From the NCBI RefSeq assembly GCF_000023705.1, contig NC_012968.1, positions 1,116,001 to 1,180,000 on the forward strand: a DNA stretch of 64,000 nt. The letters are read 5' to 3'. Positions 45,287-54,651 of the stretch are shown here, in pieces. The notes under the pieces were generated by a model. It searched no databases and was not told where the DNA came from. It was given only the letters and a program-made list of their open reading frames with translations. This DNA is from Methylotenera mobilis JLW8. Its GTDB lineage: Bacteria > Pseudomonadota > Gammaproteobacteria > Burkholderiales > Methylophilaceae. The stretch's first letter is position 1. Each line of letters starts with the position of its first letter. The translations under genes were made by a program, and so were the position numbers.

Positions 45287-47698
45287 ATGAAATTATATTT
45301 AAATACATCAGATCAGACCTTTGATCTTGCCAACCTTAATTTAACGCATACACATAACCCTGAAAAGACTGTTTTAATTTTTGACTTCGATGATGAGGAG
45401 TCATTAACGCACACGCTCAACCAGCTTGCGGATAAGCTACCGGAACAGCTGCTTGATAATTCTTATGTGATGGTCGCAAAAGATAATAGCCCGGTAGATC
45501 CTGCAGCAGTGATTCCGGCCATACTGCCATTCAACACCTTTTATACCAGACGCCTGCACTCATGGTTGCTAGATGACATTGGTCTACATGTGCAGATATA
45601 TTTCCAGCCTATTGTTGATTTTGCCCAGAACGGAAAAATTTTCGCCTATGAGGCTTTGTGTCGCATCAAGAATCCATCAGGCGAGTTGCTGAATGGCGAA
45701 GAGTCATTTAAGTTGGCGAACCAACTGAAATGTAGCGAAGAGCTGGATATTGCTTGTCAGCAAAGTGCTTTGGTTGGAAAAGCGCATTCAATTGCACCAG
45801 GCACGCCTATTTTCATTAATGTGCTACCGCAAACCATGATGAAAAAGCGCTGGTTGTCCATGATGCTGGAAACCATCAATAAATATGGCATTGAACAACG
45901 TGAGGTTGTGATTGAAATTGTTGAAAGTGAGAAAGTATCTCCCGAGCTTTTATCGGAGTGCTGCGATGAAATTCGTGCCCACGGCCTGCGTATCGCACTG
46001 GATGATATGGGCTCTGGCTTCAATGGCTTACGTACATTAGCCGCTGTTCGTGCTGACTATATAAAAATTGATCGCGCAATTGTCCACGAAGCACAAGGTA
46101 GCCGTGTGCGTACGGTCTTGCTGGAAGCCATTATCTCCATGGCGCAAAGACTTGGCTGTACTGTGGTGGCTGAGGGCTTGGAGCGCGTTGAGGATATCAA
46201 CTTCTGCCTAGATTTGGGGCTTGCCTATGCACAAGGCTATTACTTTGCAAAACCAGAAAGTAAGCCGACCCGGTCGGTAACAGAGTTGCCTAAACAGGAT
46301 GAGGCGCATCGCTCGCATATTTCAGATGAGTTCAGAATTGGCGAGTTTGTAATGCGCGGGCTAACGATAGAGGTTAATACTTCCATTGAAGAGGCCCGAG
46401 CCCTTTTCCGGAAGCACCCAGATACCGAAATTGCTGTGGTGCTGGATAATTTGCGGCCTATCGGCTTACTCAGGCGTGGCAAAGTATTTACCCAGCGTAG
46501 TAACTCATTGGGGGCTTATTGTGATGCATTGCCGAAGATGGTTAACAGCCGTACTCCATCTTCATTATTGGCGCGCGGGCTCTATCTGGAGCGTGGTGAT
46601 GCCGAACCCTGGATTATGGTGGGTGATGATGGCATATATATCGGCATTTTACAGCCACTGGAAATCATGGCGCAGCTAATCAGCCGCAAGATGAGTACTG
46701 CTAGCCTGCATCCACTTAGCCAGCTGACCACAGGGCCAACATTACGACAATCGCTAGATGTCAGCTTACGCAACAACCCCAACACAGTATTAGTCTATAT
46801 TGATCTTGATCACTTTAAGGCTTACAACGACAGGTATGGGTTTATCCGTGGCGATGCCATGATTCGTTTATTATCCGAAATAGTCCGGCAAGAGTTTCTT
46901 GGTGCTGCAGGAATATTAGTAGGCCATATTGGCGGTGATGATTTTGTGTTGATTCTTGATCACATCAATACAAGCCTTGAAGACAAGTTGCTGGATGTCA
47001 TCTATCATTTTCAAGACCTTGCCAGTCACTTATATGACGCATCAGACCTAGAGCGTGGATTTTTTACCACAGAAGATGGCTGCGAGCATCCCGTTGCCAG
47101 TATCTCAATTGCAGTCGTCAATGGCAGTCAGGGTGCACTATCTAATAGTGTTGCGGCTGCAGAGCGTGCCGCTTACCTGAAAAAAATAGGAAAATCTAAC
47201 ATTGGCAGTATCATTGTGGTGGAAGAAGCGACGCCTAGGTTGGTAGTACCAGAGCATGAGGTGCATTCCGATTGGCAGGCACGCGCGTTGGAGGCATTGC
47301 AATCCCTACTTACATATCGTCGCTCGGAAGATTCACACTGTATGGATAGCTGCTTTACTGATTATCCATTTTTTGAGGTGGTATTTGAGCTTAACGCTGA
47401 TGGAGTACAGCGCTATCCTAATTGGATTAACCCGAACATGTACGGCAAGATTAAAGCGGGTGGGGCAGGAGTTGATCGTAGCCAACAAGCTTATTACAGC
47501 GCAGCGCATGAAGCGCTCAAGCCGTATATCTCGAATATTTACTTATCAACAGCGACAGAAGATTTTTGTTTGACGGTATCGTTGCCTATTCTTAATCGGT
47601 TGGGTGGCTTGGAGTCGATAATCGTTGCTGACATCAGTATTGCCGCAATGGCGATGCTGAGTGGCGTGAGCAGTCAACTATCGAAGAGTATTGGATAG
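45287..47698 (+). CDS. EAL - CBS - GGDEF protein with C-terminal cache-like domain
   Basis: An 803-residue soluble protein. The EAL domain (about 95-335) has FAYEALCRIKNP, VIEIVESEKV, IALDDMGSGFNGLRTL and VVAEGLERVED, so phosphodiesterase residues seem intact. A CBS-like pair (about 355-470) follows, then a GGDEF domain (about 490-645) whose signature reads GHIGGDDFVLIL, with Asp for Glu. The last 130 residues (FEVVFELNADGVQRYPNWIN...) resemble a PDC/cache sensor. Domain order EAL-CBS-GGDEF is the reverse of the common one. It probably breaks down c-di-GMP with nucleotide or redox input; it follows hmp after a terminator. Confidence 0.87.
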   Translation: MKLYLNTSDQTFDLANLNLTHTHNPEKTVLIFDFDDEESLTHTLNQLADKLPEQLLDNSYVMVAKDNSPVDPAAVIPAILPFNTFYTRRLHSWLLDDIGLHVQIYFQPIVDFAQNGKIFAYEALCRIKNPSGELLNGEESFKLANQLKCSEELDIACQQSALVGKAHSIAPGTPIFINVLPQTMMKKRWLSMMLETINKYGIEQREVVIEIVESEKVSPELLSECCDEIRAHGLRIALDDMGSGFNGLRTLAAVRADYIKIDRAIVHEAQGSRVRTVLLEAIISMAQRLGCTVVAEGLERVEDINFCLDLGLAYAQGYYFAKPESKPTRSVTELPKQDEAHRSHISDEFRIGEFVMRGLTIEVNTSIEEARALFRKHPDTEIAVVLDNLRPIGLLRRGKVFTQRSNSLGAYCDALPKMVNSRTPSSLLARGLYLERGDAEPWIMVGDDGIYIGILQPLEIMAQLISRKMSTASLHPLSQLTTGPTLRQSLDVSLRNNPNTVLVYIDLDHFKAYNDRYGFIRGDAMIRLLSEIVRQEFLGAAGILVGHIGGDDFVLILDHINTSLEDKLLDVIYHFQDLASHLYDASDLERGFFTTEDGCEHPVASISIAVVNGSQGALSNSVAAAERAAYLKKIGKSNIGSIIVVEEATPRLVVPEHEVHSDWQARALEALQSLLTYRRSEDSHCMDSCFTDYPFFEVVFELNADGVQRYPNWINPNMYGKIKAGGAGVDRSQQAYYSAAHEALKPYISNIYLSTATEDFCLTVSLPILNRLGGLESIIVADISIAAMAMLSGVSSQLSKSIG

Positions 47699-47889
47699 CT
47701 AGTACTGGAAGGGCGTTTAGTTCTGCACTATGCACATTATTTGTGCCAGAAGCATGTGCTTGTCGGTGTTGCTATACCTTGCGCTTGATACTTCAGAAAA
47801 GCAAGGGCTTATGTAAATGCCACCAAACCTAAATACAGCCAAGGTTGATTACGCATGTGCGCTGATTTTAGCTGGTATGCTATGGCAAT

Positions 47890-48140
47890 ACTGCGTTATC
47901 TGACTTCACTTGTTTTGTCTTGCCAGTATCATGCGTCCGCGCACATCTGAGCAATGTTGCGTTTAACATCCCAGCTAATCAAATCATGTGCCAAGCGAGT
48001 GTAGACATGGCGCTGGGCTACATCCCCCAGACGCCTTGCCACTACTTTATACGGTACTGGTTGCCTGCTTACCTTGGCAAAAGTATTTACCATTTCTATC
48101 ATATTCATTCTCCTATTTATTTTGAGTAACGTTTTCACGT
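47890..48140 (-). pseudogene. C-terminal fragment of UDP-glucose 4-epimerase (decayed galE)
   Basis: The - strand encodes MIEMVNTFAKVSRQPVPYK then VVARRLGDVAQ, DLISWDVKRNIAQMCADA, which matches the last 60 residues of GalE (EMV-x-FE-x-VSGQ-x-VPYKVVARRPGDIA...GW...MCAD). After MCADA a TGA stands where GalE has Trp, and the frame resumes YWQ. Residues before MIEMV have lost the NLGTG motif. The remaining nine-tenths of the gene are absent from the window. It is a remnant, with no sign of the rest nearby. Confidence 0.72.
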
Positions 48141-48446
48141 ACTAGGAGCGTTATATGTTCGCAGATGTTAGCAAACCTAATCTGTACGATACCACACACA
48201 CCATTTGAATCTGATGAGTTGGTTTTCAAACATCCGATGATGTGCTTCAGTTTAAGTGTTCCCACAAAAATTGCTCTTTATTAGATGACTGCCGTACAAA
48301 AGTGATCATCATCTGTTAGTGAGTTATCTTGTTTGTTGATTTCAGCCAGCATTAGGCTGAATAGAGCCATAAGTCACGTTATAACGCCAGCCTGAATCAA
48401 TTAATTAAATTAATAAATACATATGGTTAGTGTATTTTCTTTACGT

Positions 48447-48462
48447 TGGCATAGATGTGGCT
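48447..48462 (+). promoter_or_regulatory. possible sigma-54 promoter upstream of the histidine kinase
   Basis: TGGCATA-GATG-TGGCT has GG and GC separated by 10 bases and fits TGGCA-N6-TTGCA with one mismatch in the -12 element. The start codon lies about 70 bases past the predicted start site. Confidence 0.35.
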
Positions 48463-48543
48463 TTAATAAAAAGCTGATCTAAAAATAATGTTTTTAAAGT
48501 TATTTAAAATTTAAAAAGATAGACTAAAAAAAAGAAAAATAAC

Positions 48544-49899
48544 ATGAATTTAAAACTCAGGATTAATTTAATTATTACCTTGATATTGGCGTTAGTTATG
48601 CTGATAGGGGCAGGGATGATGATTGATAATGCCCGAGAGGATGTCAGGGCGGAGGTCGATTCCACCACGGTTTTAGCATTGCATTTACTAGATGCTGAGT
48701 TACTGCATTATGTCTCAGATTACACATGGGCGAATAATAGCGATAAAAATAGGGTGGATATCTTTCGTTTGCAAAGCTTAGATAACGTACGCCATTTGCG
48801 TATTGAGTTTTTTGATGCGCAAGGTAATCTGCGCGATAGCAATCGTCCACCTGCCGGCCATGGAAGCACATTACCCCCAGCTTGGTTTGGAAAATTAATG
48901 GGTAAGGTTTCGTCTTCATTAAAGACTACGCGCCGCCCAATTGTTATCAATAACCGCATGCTAGGTGAGCTTGTGATTACGCCTGATCCATCCTATGAGA
49001 TTGCTGAAATATGGCATGACACCTTAGGTTTATTAAGCTTGGGTTTACTATTTTTTATCGTAGTTAATGGCATGATTTATTGGGCGGTAAACCGAGCCCT
49101 ACGTCCATTAAATACTATACTGAATGCCCTCACCGAGCTTGAACATGGGAATTGGGGTGCACGTTTACCCTTGTTTTCTCTCCCCGAGCTTTCCAGTGTT
49201 AGCAGTAAATTCAATGCCATGGCTCAGACCTTAGAAAACAGTATATTGAACAACCACCGCCTTACAACCCAATTAATTAGGCTGCAAGAAGATGAACGTA
49301 AAAATATCGCCCATGATTTGCATGATGAAATCGGGCAGCATTTAACTGCTATCAATATTGATGCATCGGCCATACTTAAGGCAAATGACCTGACATCCAC
49401 TTATGAAAGCGCGCAGGCTATTAGTATTGTCGCTAGACAAATGATGGAAATAGTCAGACAGATGTTGCAGCGCTTGAGACCAGCGGTGCTGGATGAGCTG
49501 GGGCTACATGCATCATTAAATGAGCTTATCGACAACTGGCGACAGCGTAATCGAGGTGTCAATCTCAGCATTAATATTTCTAGTCAGGTCAACTGCCTGA
49601 ATGAAACAATGGCAATTACTACTTATCGTATTGTTCAAGAGTGCTTAACTAACGTGACTAAACATTCAAAAGCGCGCTTGGTGACGATTAAGGTGGAATT
49701 GAAACTTGGGCGTTTGAAGTTACTGGTCAAAGATAATGGTCAAGGCTTTGACCGTACTTTAAACACACAAGGTTTTGGTTTGGCTGGTATGCGTGAACGT
49801 GTAGAAGGGCTGAGTGGCTCGTTCAGTCTCAATACCAATCCATCTTCTGGTGTTGAGATATGCATCAGTTTACCAGTTATGCTAAAGGCAGGAATATGA
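48544..49899 (+). CDS. sensor histidine kinase, LapD/MoxY N-terminal domain, HAMP, HisKA_3
   Basis: A 451-residue membrane kinase. A helix at about residues 7-28, a periplasmic LapD/MoxY-type domain (about 29-160), a second helix (about 165-185), HAMP linker, then a NarX-type kinase: H-box RKNIAHDLHDEIGQHLTAI, N-box IVQECLTNVTKHSKA, and ATP lid segments KDNGQGFD and GFGLAGMRERVEGLSG. The sensor type resembles MoxY kinases that regulate methanol oxidation in methylotrophs, but the target here is not shown. It overlaps the regulator gene by 4 bases and lies upstream of the TonB receptor. Confidence 0.9.
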   Translation: MNLKLRINLIITLILALVMLIGAGMMIDNAREDVRAEVDSTTVLALHLLDAELLHYVSDYTWANNSDKNRVDIFRLQSLDNVRHLRIEFFDAQGNLRDSNRPPAGHGSTLPPAWFGKLMGKVSSSLKTTRRPIVINNRMLGELVITPDPSYEIAEIWHDTLGLLSLGLLFFIVVNGMIYWAVNRALRPLNTILNALTELEHGNWGARLPLFSLPELSSVSSKFNAMAQTLENSILNNHRLTTQLIRLQEDERKNIAHDLHDEIGQHLTAINIDASAILKANDLTSTYESAQAISIVARQMMEIVRQMLQRLRPAVLDELGLHASLNELIDNWRQRNRGVNLSINISSQVNCLNETMAITTYRIVQECLTNVTKHSKARLVTIKVELKLGRLKLLVKDNGQGFDRTLNTQGFGLAGMRERVEGLSGSFSLNTNPSSGVEICISLPVMLKAGI

Positions 49900-50537
49900 T
49901 TACCAAAATTAGGGTCATTTTAGTAGATGATCACAATGTTGTGCGTTCAGGGTTACGCCGTTTATTAGAGCTTGGTGGTGATATTGAAGTAGTGGCGGAA
50001 GCCGATAGCGGTGAGCAGGCTTGCCAACTCTACACTGAGTTTCCGGCAGACGTAATGGTCATGGATATTTCCATGCCTGGGCTGGGCGGACTAGAAGCCT
50101 TGAGGCGAATATTGCAGCGTGACCCATCAGCAAAAATAGTCATTTTCACTATGCATCAAAATACCGCGTTTGCCACACAGGCGCTTGCTGCTGGCGCCAA
50201 ATGCTATGTTTTAAAGTCAGGGCTGGCCGATGATTTGCTATTGGCAGTACGTGAGGCTAACTCTGGTAAAACTTATATTAGTCCCAATATTGCGCAAAAA
50301 ATTGTCATGCAGTCACTTGCTGGCGCGGCAGACCCTACCGAGCGTCTATCAGCCAGAGAGTTTGAGGTATTCAGGTTGCTGGCTGAGGGCAGTGGGGTTG
50401 ACGATATTGCGCTGATGTTAAATGTAAGCCAAAAAACTGTGGCGAACTACCAAACCATTCTTAAACAAAAACTTGGTATTACCAATGCAGTTGAGCTAGT
50501 GCGGCTCGCAATTAGGTACGGTGTCATTCTGGAGTAA
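49896..50537 (+). CDS. LuxR/NarL-type response regulator
   Basis: A 213-residue regulator with a receiver domain (about 1-120; acidic pair VDDHNVV, phosphorylated Asp in VMVMDISMPGLGG, late Lys in YVLKSG) and a LuxR helix-turn-helix (SAREFEVFRLLAEGSGVDD, then LNVSQKTVANYQTILKQKLG). It is the partner of the kinase just upstream (ATGA overlap). The frame is open 36 bases earlier, but the ATG at 49896 gives the normal receiver start. It may control the TonB receptor and secretion genes downstream. Confidence 0.92.
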   Translation: MITKIRVILVDDHNVVRSGLRRLLELGGDIEVVAEADSGEQACQLYTEFPADVMVMDISMPGLGGLEALRRILQRDPSAKIVIFTMHQNTAFATQALAAGAKCYVLKSGLADDLLLAVREANSGKTYISPNIAQKIVMQSLAGAADPTERLSAREFEVFRLLAEGSGVDDIALMLNVSQKTVANYQTILKQKLGITNAVELVRLAIRYGVILE

Positions 50538-50615
50538 ACGTTTCCAGCGGCATTAAAATTAGTTACAGCTAATTGTTTCGCTCATTCACATCTCCCATTC
50601 TTGCTTGTTACTGAC

Positions 50616-50690
50616 TCGGGAAAAAATCCCGATATAAATAGTGAGCAACTCCCGGTATAACTCGGGAGTCTCGCTCTTACGCGAAACTCC
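50616..50690 (+). promoter_or_regulatory. hairpin cluster between the response regulator and the TonB receptor gene
   Basis: TCGGGA-AAAAA-TCCCGA (50616-50632) is followed by ACTCCCG-N8-CGGGAGT (50648-50669). The four arms share the CGGGA/TCCCG core, so alternative pairings are possible. No T tract follows directly. The 265-base interval holds no gene; this may be a terminator or structured 5' leader. Confidence 0.45.
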
Positions 50691-50802
50691 CCCTAAGCCT
50701 TATATTTGCTGGCTAGCGCAATTGGCGCATAGGTAAAAATTCACATGAATTTCTATACCAAAAACAATATTAAGGTGTATTAGCTAGGGGGATGAAGTAA
50801 GA

Positions 50803-53800
50803 ATGAGTTTGTACAGAAAATCGTCTAAAGGTTTATTGTCTTTTAAGTTAAAAACCATCCCGCTAATTATCTTATCTACGTTTTCACAATACGGTCAGGC
50901 TGAAGAAAACTCATCTAAAAATAATGCCGCTACTAGCCTTACTCAACCATCAGTTGACGATGTCAATGAAATTGGTAGTGTTAATGTTGGTAAATCTGTG
51001 GTTCTGCCCTCGGTTTCCACAAAGTATGGTGCCAATAAAAAGATATTGCTATCAGGAAAGGTGAGTGATGCTAACGCAGTTGGCACGAGTCCTGCTGCTA
51101 AAGAGTATGCGAAATCTTTGGCTGATGATAAAGGCAAGAATGACCTGCCAATAGGTATTGAGCTTCAGGATATTCAAGTTCGAGCCAAACGCCTTTATGA
51201 AATAGGCCCGTTGCGTGGTTTATCACTCACTAAAGAAGAGATTCCAGGCAACGTACAAAGTATTACTGCTAAAGAAATTAAAGATTCACATGCATTAAGC
51301 ATCTCCGACTTAATGAACTCCAAGCTGCAGTCTGTCAATGTGAACGACTATCAAAGCAACCCATTTCAAATGGATGTGAGCTATCGTGGATTTACTGCTT
51401 CACCGCAAATCGGCACCGCACAAGGTTTGAGCGTGTTTCTGGATGGTGTACGTGTGAACGAGCCATTTGGCGATGTAGTGAACTGGGACATGCTGCCGCT
51501 TAACGCTTTATCTGGATTAGATGTTTTCCCAGGTTCCAACCCTATCTTTGGTTTAGGTACGCTGGGTGGCGCATTATCTATGCGTACCAAGAGTGGTTTT
51601 GATGCTAAAGAAGGCACCATTGAGGCTTTGGGTGGCTCGTTTAACCGCAAACAAATTCAAGGTAGTGTCGGTGGCAATAATGGCGTGATTGCTGGTTTTG
51701 TTGCCGCTAATATTTTTAATGAAGATGGTTGGCGTGACAATTCACCTAGTAAAGTGAATCAATTATTTGCCAAGGGTGAATGGCGCAATGACAAGGTGCA
51801 GATTGGATTATCTACGCTGTACGCAGGTAATGACCTGATTGGTAATGGTGTGTTGCCAGCAGAGATGGCGCGTCAAGACCCTAGCAAAGTTTTTACCAGC
51901 CCGGACCAAACTAAGAATAAATTGCTGCAATTTCAACTCACTGGTTTATGGGATGTAACGGACACCTTTAATGTTACAGGGCAAATCTACAAGCGCAGCA
52001 GCAATCGTAAGAGCAAAACGTCAGATATTAATCAGGATTTTGGTGGCTACGCTACAAGAAGACCGGCCCCTGGCGAGCAAGTTATTCCAGGCTATGCAGA
52101 TATCAACAATGATGGCCTGCCTGATTATAATGCCGTTCCATTCAACATTGCGGCGGATGCCAATGGCAATGCTTTGGATACCAATGGTGAACGACTTTAC
52201 CTAGATGACGGTAGTGCTAACAGTCTTTCTAACGGCATACCACTTGTGGGCTCAAATTTTAATGCGCTTGCCCATGCTAATCAGGGTATGACTGTAGGTG
52301 CGGACGGTGTAACACCTATTCCTTCTTGGACCTATAACCCAATACTTAATACGGTTGATTATTCAACTCAACCAGTATCAGGATTTTTCAATGCTGCGTT
52401 ACCAAGTACCTATTATCAGTTTGCTGTTAATTATTGGCAAAACAAAGCAAATATTGCACCTGGCAATTCTCAATATGGTGATCCCCATCCGCAAACTGGA
52501 GCGTCAAATACATACGCAATAATAGGTGGCGCTGTCTCTGGCAACTATACGGATGGTAGTGGGTATTATGTGCTATTGGTGCCGTTTGGCGTGGTCAATG
52601 CTGCTGAAGCACTCAACCCTGATGGTTCAAGTAAATTTACCGGTTCAGATAAAGATAATTCAGTATATGAAAGCGTACCTATTCTTCCGGTGTTGGATAG
52701 CAATGGCCTTCCAATTCAACGTGATGGAGGTGGCAAACAAGCCGATGGCACCATAGGTGGAGGGGCAGGCTACGTAGTTGGTACGCCCAATGCGATTATC
52801 ACTAATACTAATATCAATCAGGTTAGTGACGGTGCCGCGCTTCAACTGAATTGGAATCTGGAAAAACATAAGTTCATGATAGGCGCATCCTATGACGCTG
52901 CTGATACCACCTACACTAGTAGCCAAATGCTGGGCTTGTTTGATGCTAGTCACCGCGGTGCTTTAGCACCAGACCGCTTGGGTTATGAGTTTTATGCCGC
53001 TACGCATCCAATTTCAATGAACGACTTTAAAGGTGACTCCATTACCAAAAGCGTGTATTTCAGCGAAACTTGGACACCAGTTGAAACATTCAGCCTAACA
53101 GGTGCTGCACGTTATAACTACACCACCATTAACAACTACCTAGCTACCAATAATATTCTTGGTATTAAAGGTGCCAATGCTTTTCTTAATACAATAGACG
53201 AGGCTCAGGTGTGCCATGATCTTGATGGTGATGGAGTGGTGGAAGGTAGTGAATGCCAGGCTGGCCTCGATAACTTTATTGTGCCATTCTCACCGGAGCG
53301 AACCGGAGGAAAAGGTGGTATGCGCGCAGGGGAGCATGAGGAGTTCCATTATTATTCTTTTAACCCTTCTTTAGGTGCCACTTGGCAAGCCAACCCTAAT
53401 ACCAATATCTATGGTAACTGGAGCCGTGGTGCACGCACCCCTACCGTGATTGAGTTAGGCTGCGCATTCGATGACTCACCGGTGCTTTACTACACTGACC
53501 CAGTCACTGGAGAAAAGAAATATCGTGCTAGATCCCTTTCAGAGAATCGCTTCTGTAGCTTGCCTAGCGCAATGTCTGGCGACCCTTATTTAAAACAGGT
53601 TCGATCAGAAACTGTTGAAACTGGTATTCGAGGCAAGTTAACGGAAAATATTGAATGGAATGCCAGCGTATATCGTACGGATCTGCAAGACGATATTTAC
53701 TTTGTAGCATTCCGCCCGGAACGTAGTTTTTTCCAAAATATCGGCGATACACGACGCCAAGGCTTGGAAATGGGTTTGAAAGGTAAGGTCGGTAAAGCCA

Positions 53801-54486
53801 CCTTTGCACTGAATTATTCGTTGACGGACGCAACATTTCAGTCCGATTTCCGTATGGGTAGTCCACACAATAGCGAAGCTGGCACTGTCCAGAATTACGC
53901 GGGGTGCAATGGTAGTTTCCGTCCTCCAGAATGTGATGCAATAAGTGATTATCAGCAAATTAAAGTGAAAAAGGGTAACCGCATGCCTGGTGTTCCCCTT
54001 CATAACTTGAATGCTAGTGTGAGTTATGAGGTCACCCCCGATTGGAAAATTGGCTTAACAGCAATAATACACTCCGAAGCATTTGTACGTGGCAATGAGA
54101 ATAACGCACACCGTCAAGGGGCTGCTAAACCCATACAGGATATATGCAATACAAGCGGTACTGATTTCCAGTGCATGGTAGCGCGTCCAGATTTTAAAGA
54201 CTCAGGAAAAACGCCAGGCTATGCAGTATTTAACTTCAATACCTCTTACAAAATTACAAAAGGATTAACAGCTGGCTTGCAGATTAATAACTTGTTCGAC
54301 CGCACTTATTACAGTGGGGGGCGCTTAGGCATTAATGCCTTCGCACCATCTATTCGTGGTGCCATCGATCCGGTAAGTGGTTTTAATTACAACTCAAGAG
54401 ACTGGACTAACAGCACCTTCTTGGCGACGGGCGCACCGCGCTCTGCCTACTTCACATTGACGTATGACTTTGATATAGGGAAGTAA
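50803..54486 (+). CDS. large TonB-dependent outer membrane receptor with EF-hand-like loops
   Basis: A 1227-residue receptor, several hundred residues longer than usual. A signal peptide ends near YGQAEEN (residue 33), a linker of about 90 residues follows, then the plug (VPGNVQ-like IPGNVQSITAKEIKDSHALS, then VDSYRGF-like VSYRGFTASP and FLDGVRVNEPFGDVVNWDML) and a 22-strand barrel ending AYFTLTYDFDIGK. Long insertions lie at about residues 420-690 and 790-830. Residues 806-817, DLDGDGVVEGSE, form a complete EF-hand metal loop, and DINNDGLPDYNA (433-444) is a second EF-like loop. The ligand is unknown. It precedes two exported proteins and a type II secretion operon. Confidence 0.9.
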   Translation: MSLYRKSSKGLLSFKLKTIPLIILSTFSQYGQAEENSSKNNAATSLTQPSVDDVNEIGSVNVGKSVVLPSVSTKYGANKKILLSGKVSDANAVGTSPAAKEYAKSLADDKGKNDLPIGIELQDIQVRAKRLYEIGPLRGLSLTKEEIPGNVQSITAKEIKDSHALSISDLMNSKLQSVNVNDYQSNPFQMDVSYRGFTASPQIGTAQGLSVFLDGVRVNEPFGDVVNWDMLPLNALSGLDVFPGSNPIFGLGTLGGALSMRTKSGFDAKEGTIEALGGSFNRKQIQGSVGGNNGVIAGFVAANIFNEDGWRDNSPSKVNQLFAKGEWRNDKVQIGLSTLYAGNDLIGNGVLPAEMARQDPSKVFTSPDQTKNKLLQFQLTGLWDVTDTFNVTGQIYKRSSNRKSKTSDINQDFGGYATRRPAPGEQVIPGYADINNDGLPDYNAVPFNIAADANGNALDTNGERLYLDDGSANSLSNGIPLVGSNFNALAHANQGMTVGADGVTPIPSWTYNPILNTVDYSTQPVSGFFNAALPSTYYQFAVNYWQNKANIAPGNSQYGDPHPQTGASNTYAIIGGAVSGNYTDGSGYYVLLVPFGVVNAAEALNPDGSSKFTGSDKDNSVYESVPILPVLDSNGLPIQRDGGGKQADGTIGGGAGYVVGTPNAIITNTNINQVSDGAALQLNWNLEKHKFMIGASYDAADTTYTSSQMLGLFDASHRGALAPDRLGYEFYAATHPISMNDFKGDSITKSVYFSETWTPVETFSLTGAARYNYTTINNYLATNNILGIKGANAFLNTIDEAQVCHDLDGDGVVEGSECQAGLDNFIVPFSPERTGGKGGMRAGEHEEFHYYSFNPSLGATWQANPNTNIYGNWSRGARTPTVIELGCAFDDSPVLYYTDPVTGEKKYRARSLSENRFCSLPSAMSGDPYLKQVRSETVETGIRGKLTENIEWNASVYRTDLQDDIYFVAFRPERSFFQNIGDTRRQGLEMGLKGKVGKATFALNYSLTDATFQSDFRMGSPHNSEAGTVQNYAGCNGSFRPPECDAISDYQQIKVKKGNRMPGVPLHNLNASVSYEVTPDWKIGLTAIIHSEAFVRGNENNAHRQGAAKPIQDICNTSGTDFQCMVARPDFKDSGKTPGYAVFNFNTSYKITKGLTAGLQINNLFDRTYYSGGRLGINAFAPSIRGAIDPVSGFNYNSRDWTNSTFLATGAPRSAYFTLTYDFDIGK

Positions 54487-54651
54487 GTTAGCGAAATAAA
54501 TAATAAGAAAGGGCATTTGCGAACTGCCCACTTGAGCGTTCAACTCGAATCAACCTAAGAACTTACAAGGGCCTTTAGCTGATTTGGGTGAATTGGTGTC
54601 GTAGGCAGCCACAAATGCCTGCTTATTGTAACTGTTTTAGGAGATAAAGTA

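Larger units (their letters stand above)
47699..48543. other. 845-base gene-poor region
   Basis: No intact gene is seen. It holds a decayed galE fragment on the - strand (listed separately) and a possible sigma-54 promoter for the downstream kinase near 48447. The rest shows no recognisable coding or RNA feature. Confidence 0.6.

Noticed and set aside
45115-45324. A 69-codon open frame before the EAL-CBS-GGDEF gene
   Set aside because: It crosses the long inverted repeat and enters the next gene in a different frame, with no supporting start signal.
50803-51180. Signalling STN (FecA-type) domain before the TonB plug
   Set aside because: The roughly 90-residue linker lacks the STN pattern and there is no FecR/FecI pair nearby.
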